Assembly (NCBI GenBank): GCA_017475005.1
Contig: JAFVGI010000046.1
Location: 1 to 64,000, forward strand
Length of the DNA stretch: 64,000 bases
Reading direction: 5' to 3'
Source: Prevotella sp.
GTDB lineage: Bacteria > Bacteroidota > Bacteroidia > Bacteroidales > Bacteroidaceae
In this document: one piece after another, positions 41,542-49,988 of the stretch
How the letters are laid out: each line of letters begins with the position of its first letter
Numbering within the stretch: position 1 is the first letter of the stretch
Position numbers and translations under genes: made by a program
Notes under the pieces: model-generated
The model's database searches: none
Told to the model about the DNA's origin: nothing
Seen by the model: the letters and a program-made list of their open reading frames with translations, nothing else

Positions 41542-42192
41542 TTATAGTTTACTATCTGCCAGATTTTTGGGGCAGAAAGAATCAAAGGGACATTTGGTGC
41601 ATAGTGGTTTCAGACTCTTGCACACATATCTTCCATGAAGCAAAAGCCAATGGTGCGCTTTGCCCAGTTCACCCTTCGAAATATGTTTGCATAGTTCCTT
41701 TTCGACCTTCAGTGGAGTATTGCAACTTTTTCCTACCAATCCTAATCGGTGTGACACCCTGTAAACATGTGTATCAACAGGCATGGCATCACGTCCGAAA
41801 GCAACTGCCAACATGACGTTTGCTGTCTTTCTACCTACACCTGGCAGCTTTTGTAAAGAATCTATGTCAGATGGCACCTCACCGCCATATTCTGACATTA
41901 TCATCTTTGACAGTTCTATTATATGTTTTGCTTTTGCGTTAGGGTATGAGATACTCTTAATATATTCATATACCTCCATTTCTTCTGCTTCCGACATAGA
42001 CTTTGCATCAGGATATTTTGAGAACAGTTCTGGTGTAATCATATTCACACGCTTATCCGTACATTGTGCCGATAGTACTACGGCAATAAGCAATTGAAAT
42101 ATGCTGCCATATTCCAGTTCTGTGTCAAATTCTCCTTGCTGTCGGAAGTAATCAAATACTAGTTTGTAGGTAGTAATCTTATTTGTTTTCAA
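41542..42192 (-). CDS. nth: Endonuclease III
   Basis: 216 aa. Bifunctional DNA glycosylase/AP lyase for oxidised pyrimidines. Helix-hairpin-helix LQKLPGVGRKTANVMLAVAFG with the catalytic Lys, followed by the Asp in AMPVDTHVYRVSHRLG, and the C-terminal 4Fe-4S ligands in CKSLKPLCTKCPFDSFC (C-x6-C-x2-C-x5-C). Reads toward the gdhA terminator. Confidence 0.95.
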   Translation of the reverse strand: MKTNKITTYKLVFDYFRQQGEFDTELEYGSIFQLLIAVVLSAQCTDKRVNMITPELFSKYPDAKSMSEAEEMEVYEYIKSISYPNAKAKHIIELSKMIMSEYGGEVPSDIDSLQKLPGVGRKTANVMLAVAFGRDAMPVDTHVYRVSHRLGLVGKSCNTPLKVEKELCKHISKGELGKAHHWLLLHGRYVCKSLKPLCTKCPFDSFCPKNLADSKL

Positions 42193-42212
42193 TGGTTAAA
42201 ATAGTGATAAAG

Positions 42213-42250
42213 AAAAACGTGAAGAATGAATTGTCATCCTTCACGTTTTT
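42213..42250 (-). terminator. Terminator of the winged-helix gene
   Basis: AAAAACGTGAAG (42213-42224) and CTTCACGTTTTT (42239-42250) with inner ATGA/TCAT. T-runs on both strands, so it can act in either direction. Confidence 0.8.
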
Positions 42251-42268
42251 ATTCTTGTTGAGATAAGA

Positions 42269-42598
42269 TTAAGCGAGGATAATCTTGTTGTCAACGCTTG
42301 TTACCTTACCCTCTTTAAGGAGCCAACCAATACCGAGGATAACCTCTTCATTAGTAGCCTTAGCCTTCTTAGCGATATCAGAAACTGTCATTGCCTTACC
42401 AGCAGCTGCGAGAACCTGATAAACTTCGCCAGCCTTGAAACCGGCATTTACTGCGTCAAAATAAACTTCATTCTTTGGAGCCTCTGCCTTCTTTGCAGGA
42501 GCAGCCTTCTTTGCAGGAGCAGCCTTCTTTGCAGGAGCAGCCTTCTTTACAGGTGCTGCCTTAGGAGCTGCAGCCTTAACTGTCTTTTTTTCTGCCAT
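42269..42598 (-). CDS. Winged-helix DNA-binding protein with lysine-rich tail
   Basis: 109 aa. Residues 1-40 are Ala/Lys/Pro repeats (three KKAAPA units encoded by near-identical 18-bp repeats), resembling histone H1-like tails. Residues 45-109 are a winged helix of the DUF2582 type (FKAGEVYQVLAAAGKAMTVS, EEVILGIGWLLKEGKVTSVD). Probably an abundant nucleoid-associated protein. Own promoter and a strong terminator. Confidence 0.82.
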   Translation of the reverse strand: MAEKKTVKAAAPKAAPVKKAAPAKKAAPAKKAAPAKKAEAPKNEVYFDAVNAGFKAGEVYQVLAAAGKAMTVSDIAKKAKATNEEVILGIGWLLKEGKVTSVDNKIILA

Positions 42599-42676
42599 TT
42601 TGTTCTAAATTTAATAAATAAAATATTCAATTAGAGAATATGTTCTCTTGTTTATAATTCGTTTACTTTTCGAGTG

Positions 42677-42709
42677 CAAATGTACTAATATTTAGTGATT
42701 TACGCGAAA
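42677..42709 (-). promoter_or_regulatory. Promoter of the winged-helix gene
   Basis: TACATTTG (42684-42677) with TTTC (42709-42706) on the minus strand, spacer 21. The leader is about 75 nt. Confidence 0.5.
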
Positions 42710-42776
42710 AAATAATTAATAAACACATTGAATACCTTTAAATTATTGACTATTGTCAAACTTTTGAATATTTTTT

Positions 42777-42808
42777 TTTGGATATTATGGGAAAAAGTAT
42801 TATCTTTG
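42777..42808 (+). promoter_or_regulatory. Promoter of the iorA-led cluster
   Basis: TTTG 42777-42780, 20-bp spacer, TATCTTTG 42801-42808. It lies inside the false N-terminal extension of iorA, so the start is at 42850. Confidence 0.72.
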
Positions 42809-42849
42809 TCGCAATTTTTGAATATAATAATAAAAATATAAAAAGAAAC

Positions 42850-44448
42850 ATGGAAAAAAAACTTCTTCTTGGAGATGAAGCTATTGCGTTAGGTGCTATA
42901 CACGCAGGTCTTTCTGGTGTATATGCTTATCCTGGTACTCCATCTACTGAGATTACTGAATTCATTCAGGGCAATTCTCTTGCAAAGGAGCGTGGCATCC
43001 ATTCTCGTTGGTGTACCAATGAGAAAACTGCTATGGAGGCAGCCCTTGGTATGTCTTATGCCGGTAAACGTGCTTTGGTATGCATGAAGCATGTGGGTAT
43101 GAACGTCTGTGCAGATGCTTTCGTTAACAGTGCTATTACTGGTGTTGGTGGTGGACTGGTAGTGTTGGCAGCAGATGACCCTTCGATGCACTCTTCACAA
43201 AACGAACAGGATAGCCGTTTCTATGGTAAGTTTGCTCTAATACCAATTTTCGAGCCAAGCACACAGCAAGAGGCTTATGATATGATGAAGGTGGCTTTCG
43301 AAATGTCTGAGGCAATCAAGGAACCTGTGCTGTTGCGTGTTGTAACACGTCTGGCTCATTCTCGTGCTAATGTTGTTGTTCAGGAGCCACAGAAAGAGAA
43401 TGCACTTTCTCCTTCTACTGACCAGTGGGTGCTGCTTCCTGGCATTGCAAAGAAAAAGTATGCAGCACTTCTCGAGAAACAGCCTCTGATGCTCGAGGCC
43501 AGTGAGAAGTCTTCATTTAACAAAGTAGAGAAAACTGATAAGAAATTAGGTATTGTTGCTTGTGGTATCGGTTACAACTATGTAAAGGAAGCTGTTGGTG
43601 ACGATGCTTATATTTTGAAGGTTTCACAATATCCACTGCCTGCAAAGCTAATACTTGGTATGGCAGAAGACTGCGATGAAATTCTCGTTGTAGAAGATGG
43701 TCAGCCTGTTGTTGAAGAAGGTGTTCGTAATATTATTGGCGACAAGGCAAAGGTGATAGGTCGTTTGACGGGCAATCTGCCACGTACAGGAGAACTGACA
43801 CCTGATGCTGTTGCAGTTGCTTTAGGCATTCCTGCACCAGTACTCTTCGAACCAGCAAAGAATCTTGTAGCTCGTCCTCCACAGCTTTGTCAGGGATGTG
43901 GTCATAGAGATGTATATGGTGCTTTGGTGAACATTCTTAATGAATATCCTGATGCGCGTGTCTTTGGTGATATCGGTTGCTATACACTTGGTGCATTGCC
44001 TCCATTCAAGGCTCTTGCTTCTTGTGTTGATATGGGGGCATCTATAACTATGGCAAAAGGTGCTGCCGATGCTGGTTTGCGTCCTGCAATTGCTGTGATA
44101 GGTGACTCTACATTCACACACTCTGGTATGACGGGACTGTTGGATGCCATCAATGACAACAGCGCTATTACCGTTATTATTTCTGACAACCTTACTACAG
44201 GCATGACAGGTGGTCAGGATAGTGCTGGCACCAACAAATTTGAGGCTATCTGTCTCGGACTTGGTATGGACCCTGCCCATCTGCATGTAGTAACACCTCT
44301 TCCAAAGAATATTCCAGCTATAACACAGCTTATAAAGGATGAGATAGACTACGAAGGAGTCAGTGTCATCATTCCACGTCGTGAATGCATTCAAACAGCT
44401 TCTCGCCATGCACGTGAGAAGGCTCGTAATAATAAGGAGGCAAAATAA
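42850..44448 (+). CDS. iorA: Indolepyruvate:ferredoxin oxidoreductase subunit alpha
   Basis: 532 aa from ATG 42850 (MEKKLLLGDEAIALGAIHAG). TPP-dependent subunit interconverting arylpyruvates with arylacetyl-CoA plus CO2 via ferredoxin. Motifs: YAYPGTPSTEITEF, WCTNEKTAMEAALGMSYAGK, the PARPPQLCQGCGHRDVYGAL-type block and TPP-binding GDIGCYTLG with VIGDSTFTHSGMTGLLDAIN. It ends after IIPRRECIQTASR without the 8-Cys ferredoxin tail of archaeal IorA (about 600-650 aa), so electrons must come from a separate ferredoxin. iorB follows with no gap. Confidence 0.93.
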   Translation: MEKKLLLGDEAIALGAIHAGLSGVYAYPGTPSTEITEFIQGNSLAKERGIHSRWCTNEKTAMEAALGMSYAGKRALVCMKHVGMNVCADAFVNSAITGVGGGLVVLAADDPSMHSSQNEQDSRFYGKFALIPIFEPSTQQEAYDMMKVAFEMSEAIKEPVLLRVVTRLAHSRANVVVQEPQKENALSPSTDQWVLLPGIAKKKYAALLEKQPLMLEASEKSSFNKVEKTDKKLGIVACGIGYNYVKEAVGDDAYILKVSQYPLPAKLILGMAEDCDEILVVEDGQPVVEEGVRNIIGDKAKVIGRLTGNLPRTGELTPDAVAVALGIPAPVLFEPAKNLVARPPQLCQGCGHRDVYGALVNILNEYPDARVFGDIGCYTLGALPPFKALASCVDMGASITMAKGAADAGLRPAIAVIGDSTFTHSGMTGLLDAINDNSAITVIISDNLTTGMTGGQDSAGTNKFEAICLGLGMDPAHLHVVTPLPKNIPAITQLIKDEIDYEGVSVIIPRRECIQTASRHAREKARNNKEAK

Positions 44449-45021
44449 ATGAAAAAGGATATTATACTTTGCGGAGTCGGAGGACAAGGTATTCTCTCTA
44501 TCGCTACAATCATAGGTGAGGCAGCAACACGTGCAGGTGTTAACCTTAAGCAGGCAGAAGTACACGGAATGAGTCAGCGTGGTGGTGATGTGCAGTCAAA
44601 TCTGCGCCTTTCTACAGGCACTATCTATTCAGACCTTATACCAAAAGGCGGCTGTGACATGATTATCTCTATGGAGCCAATGGAGGCACTTCGTTACCTC
44701 CCTTATCTCTCTAAGGATGGTGTTGTCGTAACATCCAATAAGCCACTTATCAATGTGCCTAACTACCCAAAGGAGGAAGAACTGTTTGCAGAACTCTCAT
44801 CTTTGAACCATGTTGTTCAGCTTGACATCGAAGAGGTGGCAAAGGATGCCGGCTCTGCACGTTCTGCCAATGTGGTGCTCCTCGGAATGGCAGCAAAATT
44901 TCTTGAAATAGTATCACCAGAGGCATTGCGTGATGCTGTAGCAACTATCTTCTCTAAAAAAGGAGAGCAAATTGTAGAATCTAACTTAAAGGCATTCGAT
45001 ATGGGTGCCAATGTACACTAA
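44449..45021 (+). CDS. iorB: Indolepyruvate:ferredoxin oxidoreductase subunit beta
   Basis: 190 aa. Gamma-domain subunit: ILCGVGGQGILSIATIIGEA at the N-terminus and AEVHGMSQRGGDVQSNLRL, the typical 2-oxoacid oxidoreductase motifs. Forms the heterodimer with IorA, starting directly after its stop; its own stop shares a base with the start of the next gene (TAATG). Confidence 0.94.
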   Translation: MKKDIILCGVGGQGILSIATIIGEAATRAGVNLKQAEVHGMSQRGGDVQSNLRLSTGTIYSDLIPKGGCDMIISMEPMEALRYLPYLSKDGVVVTSNKPLINVPNYPKEEELFAELSSLNHVVQLDIEEVAKDAGSARSANVVLLGMAAKFLEIVSPEALRDAVATIFSKKGEQIVESNLKAFDMGANVH

Positions 45022-46358
45022 TGGCATACAGAAGAGAACTTCCTGACTGGAAATCAGAATATCTTGATCCAGAACTTGAAACCATGAGCACAGAGCAGAT
45101 AAAGGCTCTGCAGGTAGAACGTCTGAAGGCTACCGTAGCTCATTGTATGAACAACCCTATTTACAAAGAACGCCTTGAGAAGGCAGGTGTGACACCCGAG
45201 AGTATCACCAGCATTGATGATATCCGTCGCATTCCTTTCACTACAAAGCAGGATTTGCGTGAGAACTATCCTTTCGGTTTGGCATCAGTGCCATTGAGAG
45301 AGTGTGTCCGCCTCCATTCTTCTTCAGGAACAACAGGTAATCCGACTGTTATACTGCATACCCAGAAAGACCTTGACGAATGGGCTAATCAGGTAGCACG
45401 TAATCTGTGGATGGTAGGTCTGCGTCCTGATGATGTGTTCCAGAATTCCAGCGGCTATGGTATGTTCACAGGTGGTTTGGGATTCCAATATGGAGCAGAG
45501 CGCCTTGGTATGCTCACCGTACCGGCAGCAGCAGGTAACTCTCTGCGTCAGATAAAGTTTATGACCGACTTCGGTACTACAGCTCTCCATGCTGTTCCTT
45601 CCTATGTCACACGTCTTTATGAGGTGATGCAGGAACAGGGTGTTGACCCACGCAAGGATACAAAGCTGAAGGTGCTTGCCATCGGTGCAGAGCCTCACTC
45701 AGAAGAACAGCGTCAGCGTATTGAGAAGATGCTCGGTGTGAAGGCCTACAACTCTTTCGGTATGTCAGAGATGTGTGGCCCTGGTGTCGGCTTCGAATGT
45801 AAGGAGCAGAACGGTCTGCATTTCTGGGAAGACTATTATATCGTTGAGATAGTAGATCCTGAAACCCTCGAACCGGTTCCTGACGGAGAGATTGGTGAGC
45901 TAATCCTTACCTCTATCAACAGAGAGGCTATGCCACTGCTTCGTTATCGTACCCGTGACCTCACGAGGGTACTGGGACGTGGTTGTCCTTGTGGACGTAA
46001 CCATGTACGTCTCGACCGTATGAAGGGACGTTCAGACGATATGATGGTGCTTCGTGGTGTGAATATCTTCCCAATACAGATTGAGAAGATACTGATGCAG
46101 TTCAAGGAACTCGCTAATAACTATCTCATCACTCTCACCACCGATGACAATAATGATAATATGACTGTTGAGGTAGAACTCGAAGACCTCTTCACTGATG
46201 ACTATCAGAAACTCATGCAACTTCAGAAGGATGTTAAGCGTGCACTGAAGGATGAGATTCTCCTGACACCTCATGTGAAGTTGGTACCAAAGGGCAGTTT
46301 GCCAACATCAGAAGGCAAAGCTGTACGTGTAGTAGATAAAAGAACCGTTTATAATTGA
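45021..46358 (+). CDS. paaK: Phenylacetate--CoA ligase (PaaK), copy 1
   Basis: 445 aa. ANL enzyme forming aryl-acetyl-CoA from arylacetate, ATP and CoA. Motifs: LHSSSGTTGNPTVI (P-loop), NSSGYGMFTGGLGFQYGAER, YNSFGMSEMCGPGVGFEC and YRTRDLTRVLGRGCPCGR with DDMMVLRGVNIFP. Translationally coupled to iorB, which suggests that its product feeds or drains the same arylacetyl-CoA pool. It ends in a microrepeat-like AATTGATAAT. Confidence 0.93.
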   Translation: MAYRRELPDWKSEYLDPELETMSTEQIKALQVERLKATVAHCMNNPIYKERLEKAGVTPESITSIDDIRRIPFTTKQDLRENYPFGLASVPLRECVRLHSSSGTTGNPTVILHTQKDLDEWANQVARNLWMVGLRPDDVFQNSSGYGMFTGGLGFQYGAERLGMLTVPAAAGNSLRQIKFMTDFGTTALHAVPSYVTRLYEVMQEQGVDPRKDTKLKVLAIGAEPHSEEQRQRIEKMLGVKAYNSFGMSEMCGPGVGFECKEQNGLHFWEDYYIVEIVDPETLEPVPDGEIGELILTSINREAMPLLRYRTRDLTRVLGRGCPCGRNHVRLDRMKGRSDDMMVLRGVNIFPIQIEKILMQFKELANNYLITLTTDDNNDNMTVEVELEDLFTDDYQKLMQLQKDVKRALKDEILLTPHVKLVPKGSLPTSEGKAVRVVDKRTVYN

Positions 46359-46365
46359 TAATATC

Positions 46366-46716
46366 ATGACAAAGAAACAACTTTCCGTATTCATAGAGAA
46401 CAAAGAGGGTACTCTCATAAAGGTTCTCGAACTCCTTAGTAAGGCAGGCATCCAGATTATTGCCTCTACCATAGCTGATACAAAGGATTATGGCATTTAT
46501 CGCGTAATCTGCGATAAGCCGGAGGATGCATATATTATCCTGAAGGAAGCTGGTATCAACCTCCAGTTGACAGACGTCAACGCAGTAGCAGTTGAAGACA
46601 AAGTCGGTGCTGCTGCTGATGTGTTGAGGAAGTTGACAGACTCAGGTGTTAACATTGCATACATGTACTCTTATCTTGAAGAAGGTAAGGGCATGCTGAT
46701 ATACAAAACAAAATAA
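46366..46716 (+). CDS. ACT domain-containing protein
   Basis: 116 aa with two ACT domains in tandem (KKQLSVFIENKEGTLIKVLE and, in the second, VNAVAVEDKVGAAADVLRKL). ACT modules bind amino acids; this stand-alone type commonly follows paaK in Bacteroidota and archaea, where it may sense aromatic amino acids. Seven nt after paaK. Confidence 0.88.
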   Translation: MTKKQLSVFIENKEGTLIKVLELLSKAGIQIIASTIADTKDYGIYRVICDKPEDAYIILKEAGINLQLTDVNAVAVEDKVGAAADVLRKLTDSGVNIAYMYSYLEEGKGMLIYKTK

Positions 46717-46728
46717 GCCTATTTTCCA

Positions 46729-47916
46729 ATGAAAAAAATGACAATTATGCTGGCTGCTCTGTTGTGTTCAGTAGCAGTCATGGCAGATGAGCCTAAGGGC
46801 CTTGACAAAATTCTTCCTGCTGTAACCGATTACAGCGGTGACACTGATGCAGCCTTTCTTGAGGCACATAAGCCTTTACTTCAGGCACCTGCAGAGGATG
46901 CAGAGAAAGATGCAAAGTATTGGGCTGAGGCAGTAGGCTCTCGCTTGAAGGTTACTGGCTATGCTCAGGGTGGTTATTCTGCAAACCTTTATGAAGAAAA
47001 TAGCAGTGCCAATACCAATACCTTCGATATGAAGCGCATCATCCTTATGGTTGGTGCCAATATCACTAAAGACTTCTATGCATTTTTTATGCATGAGTTT
47101 AAGTCTGGCACAGTTATGGAGTATTATATGGAGTATCGTCCGAGCAAGGCTTTCAATCTCCGCCTCGGTCAGTCAAAGATAGAACTGTCTATGGAGAACC
47201 CAATGTCACCTACTGTACTTGAAGCTATCTCTCCAATGTCGCAGAGCGTGGGTTACTTGTGTGGCGGCGATGCGCTTATAGGCAATGGCTCAGGACGTGA
47301 TATGGGACTCATGGCATATGGTGACCTCTTTAACAATAAGCTCCGCTATGTTGTTGAGGTAATCAATGGCGGACAAGTGAATAAGAGTGACGGTAACAAC
47401 CAAAAGGATATCGTTGCAAAGCTGGAGTATCGTATTGCTCCTAATTTCCGTGTTTCTGTCTCTGGTCAGAAAGGTTATGGCAGTGCTGTTGCAAAATCAT
47501 CATACAACCCGACAATCAATGTGGGTGATACTTACAGAAAGGACCGTTATGCAGTAGGCTTTGAGTGGAAGTCTAAGAGGAGTGGTACTGACTACTACAA
47601 GAACCGTTGTGCAATGGTACGTTGTGAAGCCCTTGGTGGTCGCGATGGTGATGTAGGCTCTTTCGGTATATATGGTTCAACAGCTATCCCTGTCTATAAG
47701 CAACTCGATGTCGTTGGTATGGTCGATTACTTCAATCATAATACTGATATGAAGGCAAAGCAGACAAAGCTTATGGGTGGCGTTCAGTATTGGATTCATA
47801 AGAAGTGTCGTCTGCAGGCTCAGTATGTATATTGGGCAAAGAGCAAGGCTCAGAAAGAAATCACAGGTTGTGGTAACTACAGCTCTATTCTCACACAGGT
47901 GCAGGTGGCATTCTGA
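46729..47916 (+). CDS. Porin (phosphate-selective OprP/OprO-like)
   Basis: 395 aa. Signal peptide MKKMTIMLAALLCSVAVMA, then a beta-barrel pattern with alternating strands and many aromatic residues (GYAQGGYSANLYEENSS, FYAFFMHEFKSGTVMEYYME, LRLGQSKIELSMENPMSPTV), ending in a terminal aromatic (VQVAF) as required for BAM recognition. Within the arylacid cluster it may import arylacids or another anion across the outer membrane; that is inference. Confidence 0.85.
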   Translation: MKKMTIMLAALLCSVAVMADEPKGLDKILPAVTDYSGDTDAAFLEAHKPLLQAPAEDAEKDAKYWAEAVGSRLKVTGYAQGGYSANLYEENSSANTNTFDMKRIILMVGANITKDFYAFFMHEFKSGTVMEYYMEYRPSKAFNLRLGQSKIELSMENPMSPTVLEAISPMSQSVGYLCGGDALIGNGSGRDMGLMAYGDLFNNKLRYVVEVINGGQVNKSDGNNQKDIVAKLEYRIAPNFRVSVSGQKGYGSAVAKSSYNPTINVGDTYRKDRYAVGFEWKSKRSGTDYYKNRCAMVRCEALGGRDGDVGSFGIYGSTAIPVYKQLDVVGMVDYFNHNTDMKAKQTKLMGGVQYWIHKKCRLQAQYVYWAKSKAQKEITGCGNYSSILTQVQVAF

Positions 47917-47965
47917 TGTTGAAAGGCATAATGATACAACACCATAATAATCAAACAGAACAATT

Positions 47966-49531
47966 ATGTTGATTAAGATTCTATTGACGGTAATCTTCCT
48001 CGCCGTTACGGTGGGGGTGGGATTTTATTCCCGTCGTTCTGCTCAAAACGTTGACGGCTTTGTCTTGGGTGGCCGTAATGTAGGTGGTTGGCTGACAGCC
48101 TTCGCCTTCGGTACATCATATTTCTCTGCAGTTGTCTTCGTAGGCTATGCAGGACAGTTTGGTTGGAAATATGGCATGTCAGCATCATGGATTGGTGTCG
48201 GCAATGCTGTCATCGGTTCACTGCTTGCCTGGATATTATTGGGAAGGCGCACCAAGCTGATGACCCAGCACATTCAGAGTCGTACTATGCCGGATTTCTT
48301 TGGAACACGCTACAATGACGAGTGGCTGCGTGTTATAGCTTCTATCATAGCCTTCGTATTCCTTATTCCTTATACAGCAGGTGTCTATATGGGTATTTCG
48401 AAACTCTTTGAGATGGGGTTTGGAATTCCTTACGAATACTGTGCTGTGACAATGGCTGTATTGACAGCAGTATATGTCATTCTTGGAGGCTACAAGGCTA
48501 CGGCTATCAATGACTTTATTCAGGGCATCATAATGCTCTTTGGCATTACTACGGTCATTGCCGTTGTGCTCAATTCTCAGGGCGGACTGGTTGCAGCTGT
48601 TGATAAGATGGCGGCTCTCGCACCAAATACTGATGACCTGACACAGAAGGGGGCTGCCCTGTATGTTAATTTCGAGCCTGGTGACTTCGCATCATGGTTC
48701 GGTCCTAATCCTATGTCGCTCCTTGGTGTTGTTGTCCTTACTTCGCTTGGCACATGGGGATTGCCACAGATGGTGGGCAAGTTCTATTCTATTACTGATG
48801 AGGCTGCCATACGTCGTGGTACTATCATTTCTACTGTCTTCGCTTTTGTTGTGGCTGGTGGATGCTATTTCCTCGGAGGCTTCGGACGTCTCTTTGTCGC
48901 TACGGCCTTCAATAGTGATAAGGGAAAATTCGTATATGACAACATAGTGCCCGCAATGCTTGAGACACTTCCTGACTTCCTCATCGCCCTCGTTATACTT
49001 CTGGTGCTATCAGCCTCTATGTCAACATTGGCAGGACTTGTGCTGACATCATCATCAACTATGACTCTCGACCTCATCTATCGTGATAAGATATCCATAG
49101 AAGGAGAGGTAGAAGGCGGTGAAATCAATGACGAGGTTGCAGAGAGAATAGAACGCCGCAAGGTTATTATCATGCGTGTGCTAATAGTGTTCTTCATAGC
49201 ATTGTCACTGATGATAGCCCTCAATCCTCCACAGTTCATTGCACAGCTCATGGGTATCTCCTGGGGAGCTCTTGCCGGTGCCTTTCTCGCTCCGTTCATG
49301 ATGGGCCTCTATTGGAAGGGTGTCACACGTCTTGCAGTGTGGGCATGCTTCATTTGGGGTGTTGGCCTGACAGTTGTTAATATGCTCACGGGCAATGCCT
49401 TCTTTAATCCTATCGATTGCGGTGCGGTGGCAATGGTTGGCGGATTCATCATCGTCGGCCTTGTCAGCCTCATAACGCCAAAACCGAACAAGGAGAGGGT
49501 AAACCAGATATTCAAGTGCTATGACGCTTAA
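47966..49531 (+). CDS. Sodium:solute symporter family protein
   Basis: 521 aa with about 13 TM segments. SSS signature features: YSRRSAQNVDGFVLGGRNVG, FGTSYFSAVVFVGYAGQFGW and GFGIPYEYCAVTMAVLTAVY, GGYKATAINDFIQGIIMLFG. Imports an organic solute with Na+. Its position between the porin and the thioesterase/ligase genes suggests an arylacid such as phenylacetate. The 3' end overlaps the next gene by 11 bp. Confidence 0.9.
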   Translation: MLIKILLTVIFLAVTVGVGFYSRRSAQNVDGFVLGGRNVGGWLTAFAFGTSYFSAVVFVGYAGQFGWKYGMSASWIGVGNAVIGSLLAWILLGRRTKLMTQHIQSRTMPDFFGTRYNDEWLRVIASIIAFVFLIPYTAGVYMGISKLFEMGFGIPYEYCAVTMAVLTAVYVILGGYKATAINDFIQGIIMLFGITTVIAVVLNSQGGLVAAVDKMAALAPNTDDLTQKGAALYVNFEPGDFASWFGPNPMSLLGVVVLTSLGTWGLPQMVGKFYSITDEAAIRRGTIISTVFAFVVAGGCYFLGGFGRLFVATAFNSDKGKFVYDNIVPAMLETLPDFLIALVILLVLSASMSTLAGLVLTSSSTMTLDLIYRDKISIEGEVEGGEINDEVAERIERRKVIIMRVLIVFFIALSLMIALNPPQFIAQLMGISWGALAGAFLAPFMMGLYWKGVTRLAVWACFIWGVGLTVVNMLTGNAFFNPIDCGAVAMVGGFIIVGLVSLITPKPNKERVNQIFKCYDA

Positions 49532-49934
49532 GGATTTTCTAAACAACGGCGACAGGTTTGCAGCAGAGAACGGCATGCAGCTGACAGAAATCCGCGAGGG
49601 TTTTGCCAAAGCCACCTGTGTTGTCGAGAAACGTCATCTTAATGCTGCCGGTGTCTGTCAGGGTGGGGTGTATTTCACCCTTGCCGACCTTACCTTCGCC
49701 GCTGTTACCAATTCTCACGGCCCCGTTTCGCTAGGTGTGCAGAACAGCATTACATACCTGCAGTCGACAAAGCTCGGCGATACCCTTGTGGCAGAAACAA
49801 CAGAGGTGTTCAACCACCACAGACTGCCCTTCTGCGAAACACGTGTCACAAACCAGCGCGGAGAACTCCTCTGCATTGTGACCGGTTCGGCATACAGAAA
49901 GAAGGATATCATGCCATACGAAGGGTTGGAGTAG
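49521..49934 (+). CDS. paaI: PaaI family hotdog thioesterase
   Basis: 137 aa. Hotdog fold: HLNAAGVCQGGVYFTLADLT with the G-G--F-LAD catalytic region, and TYLQSTKLGDTLVAETTEVF. PaaI-type enzymes hydrolyse phenylacetyl-CoA or its derivatives and can rescue CoA. It overlaps the symporter gene by 11 bp, so it is in the same operon. Confidence 0.9.
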   Translation: MTLKDFLNNGDRFAAENGMQLTEIREGFAKATCVVEKRHLNAAGVCQGGVYFTLADLTFAAVTNSHGPVSLGVQNSITYLQSTKLGDTLVAETTEVFNHHRLPFCETRVTNQRGELLCIVTGSAYRKKDIMPYEGLE

Positions 49935-49988
49935 ATCATATAAGTCCTATAAGACCCATAAGAAAAATAATAAAAAAAAATAAACAAA

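Noticed and set aside
43822..44565. 247-aa open frame antisense to iorA/iorB
   Set aside because: Cys/Thr-rich shadow spanning two real genes with conserved motifs.
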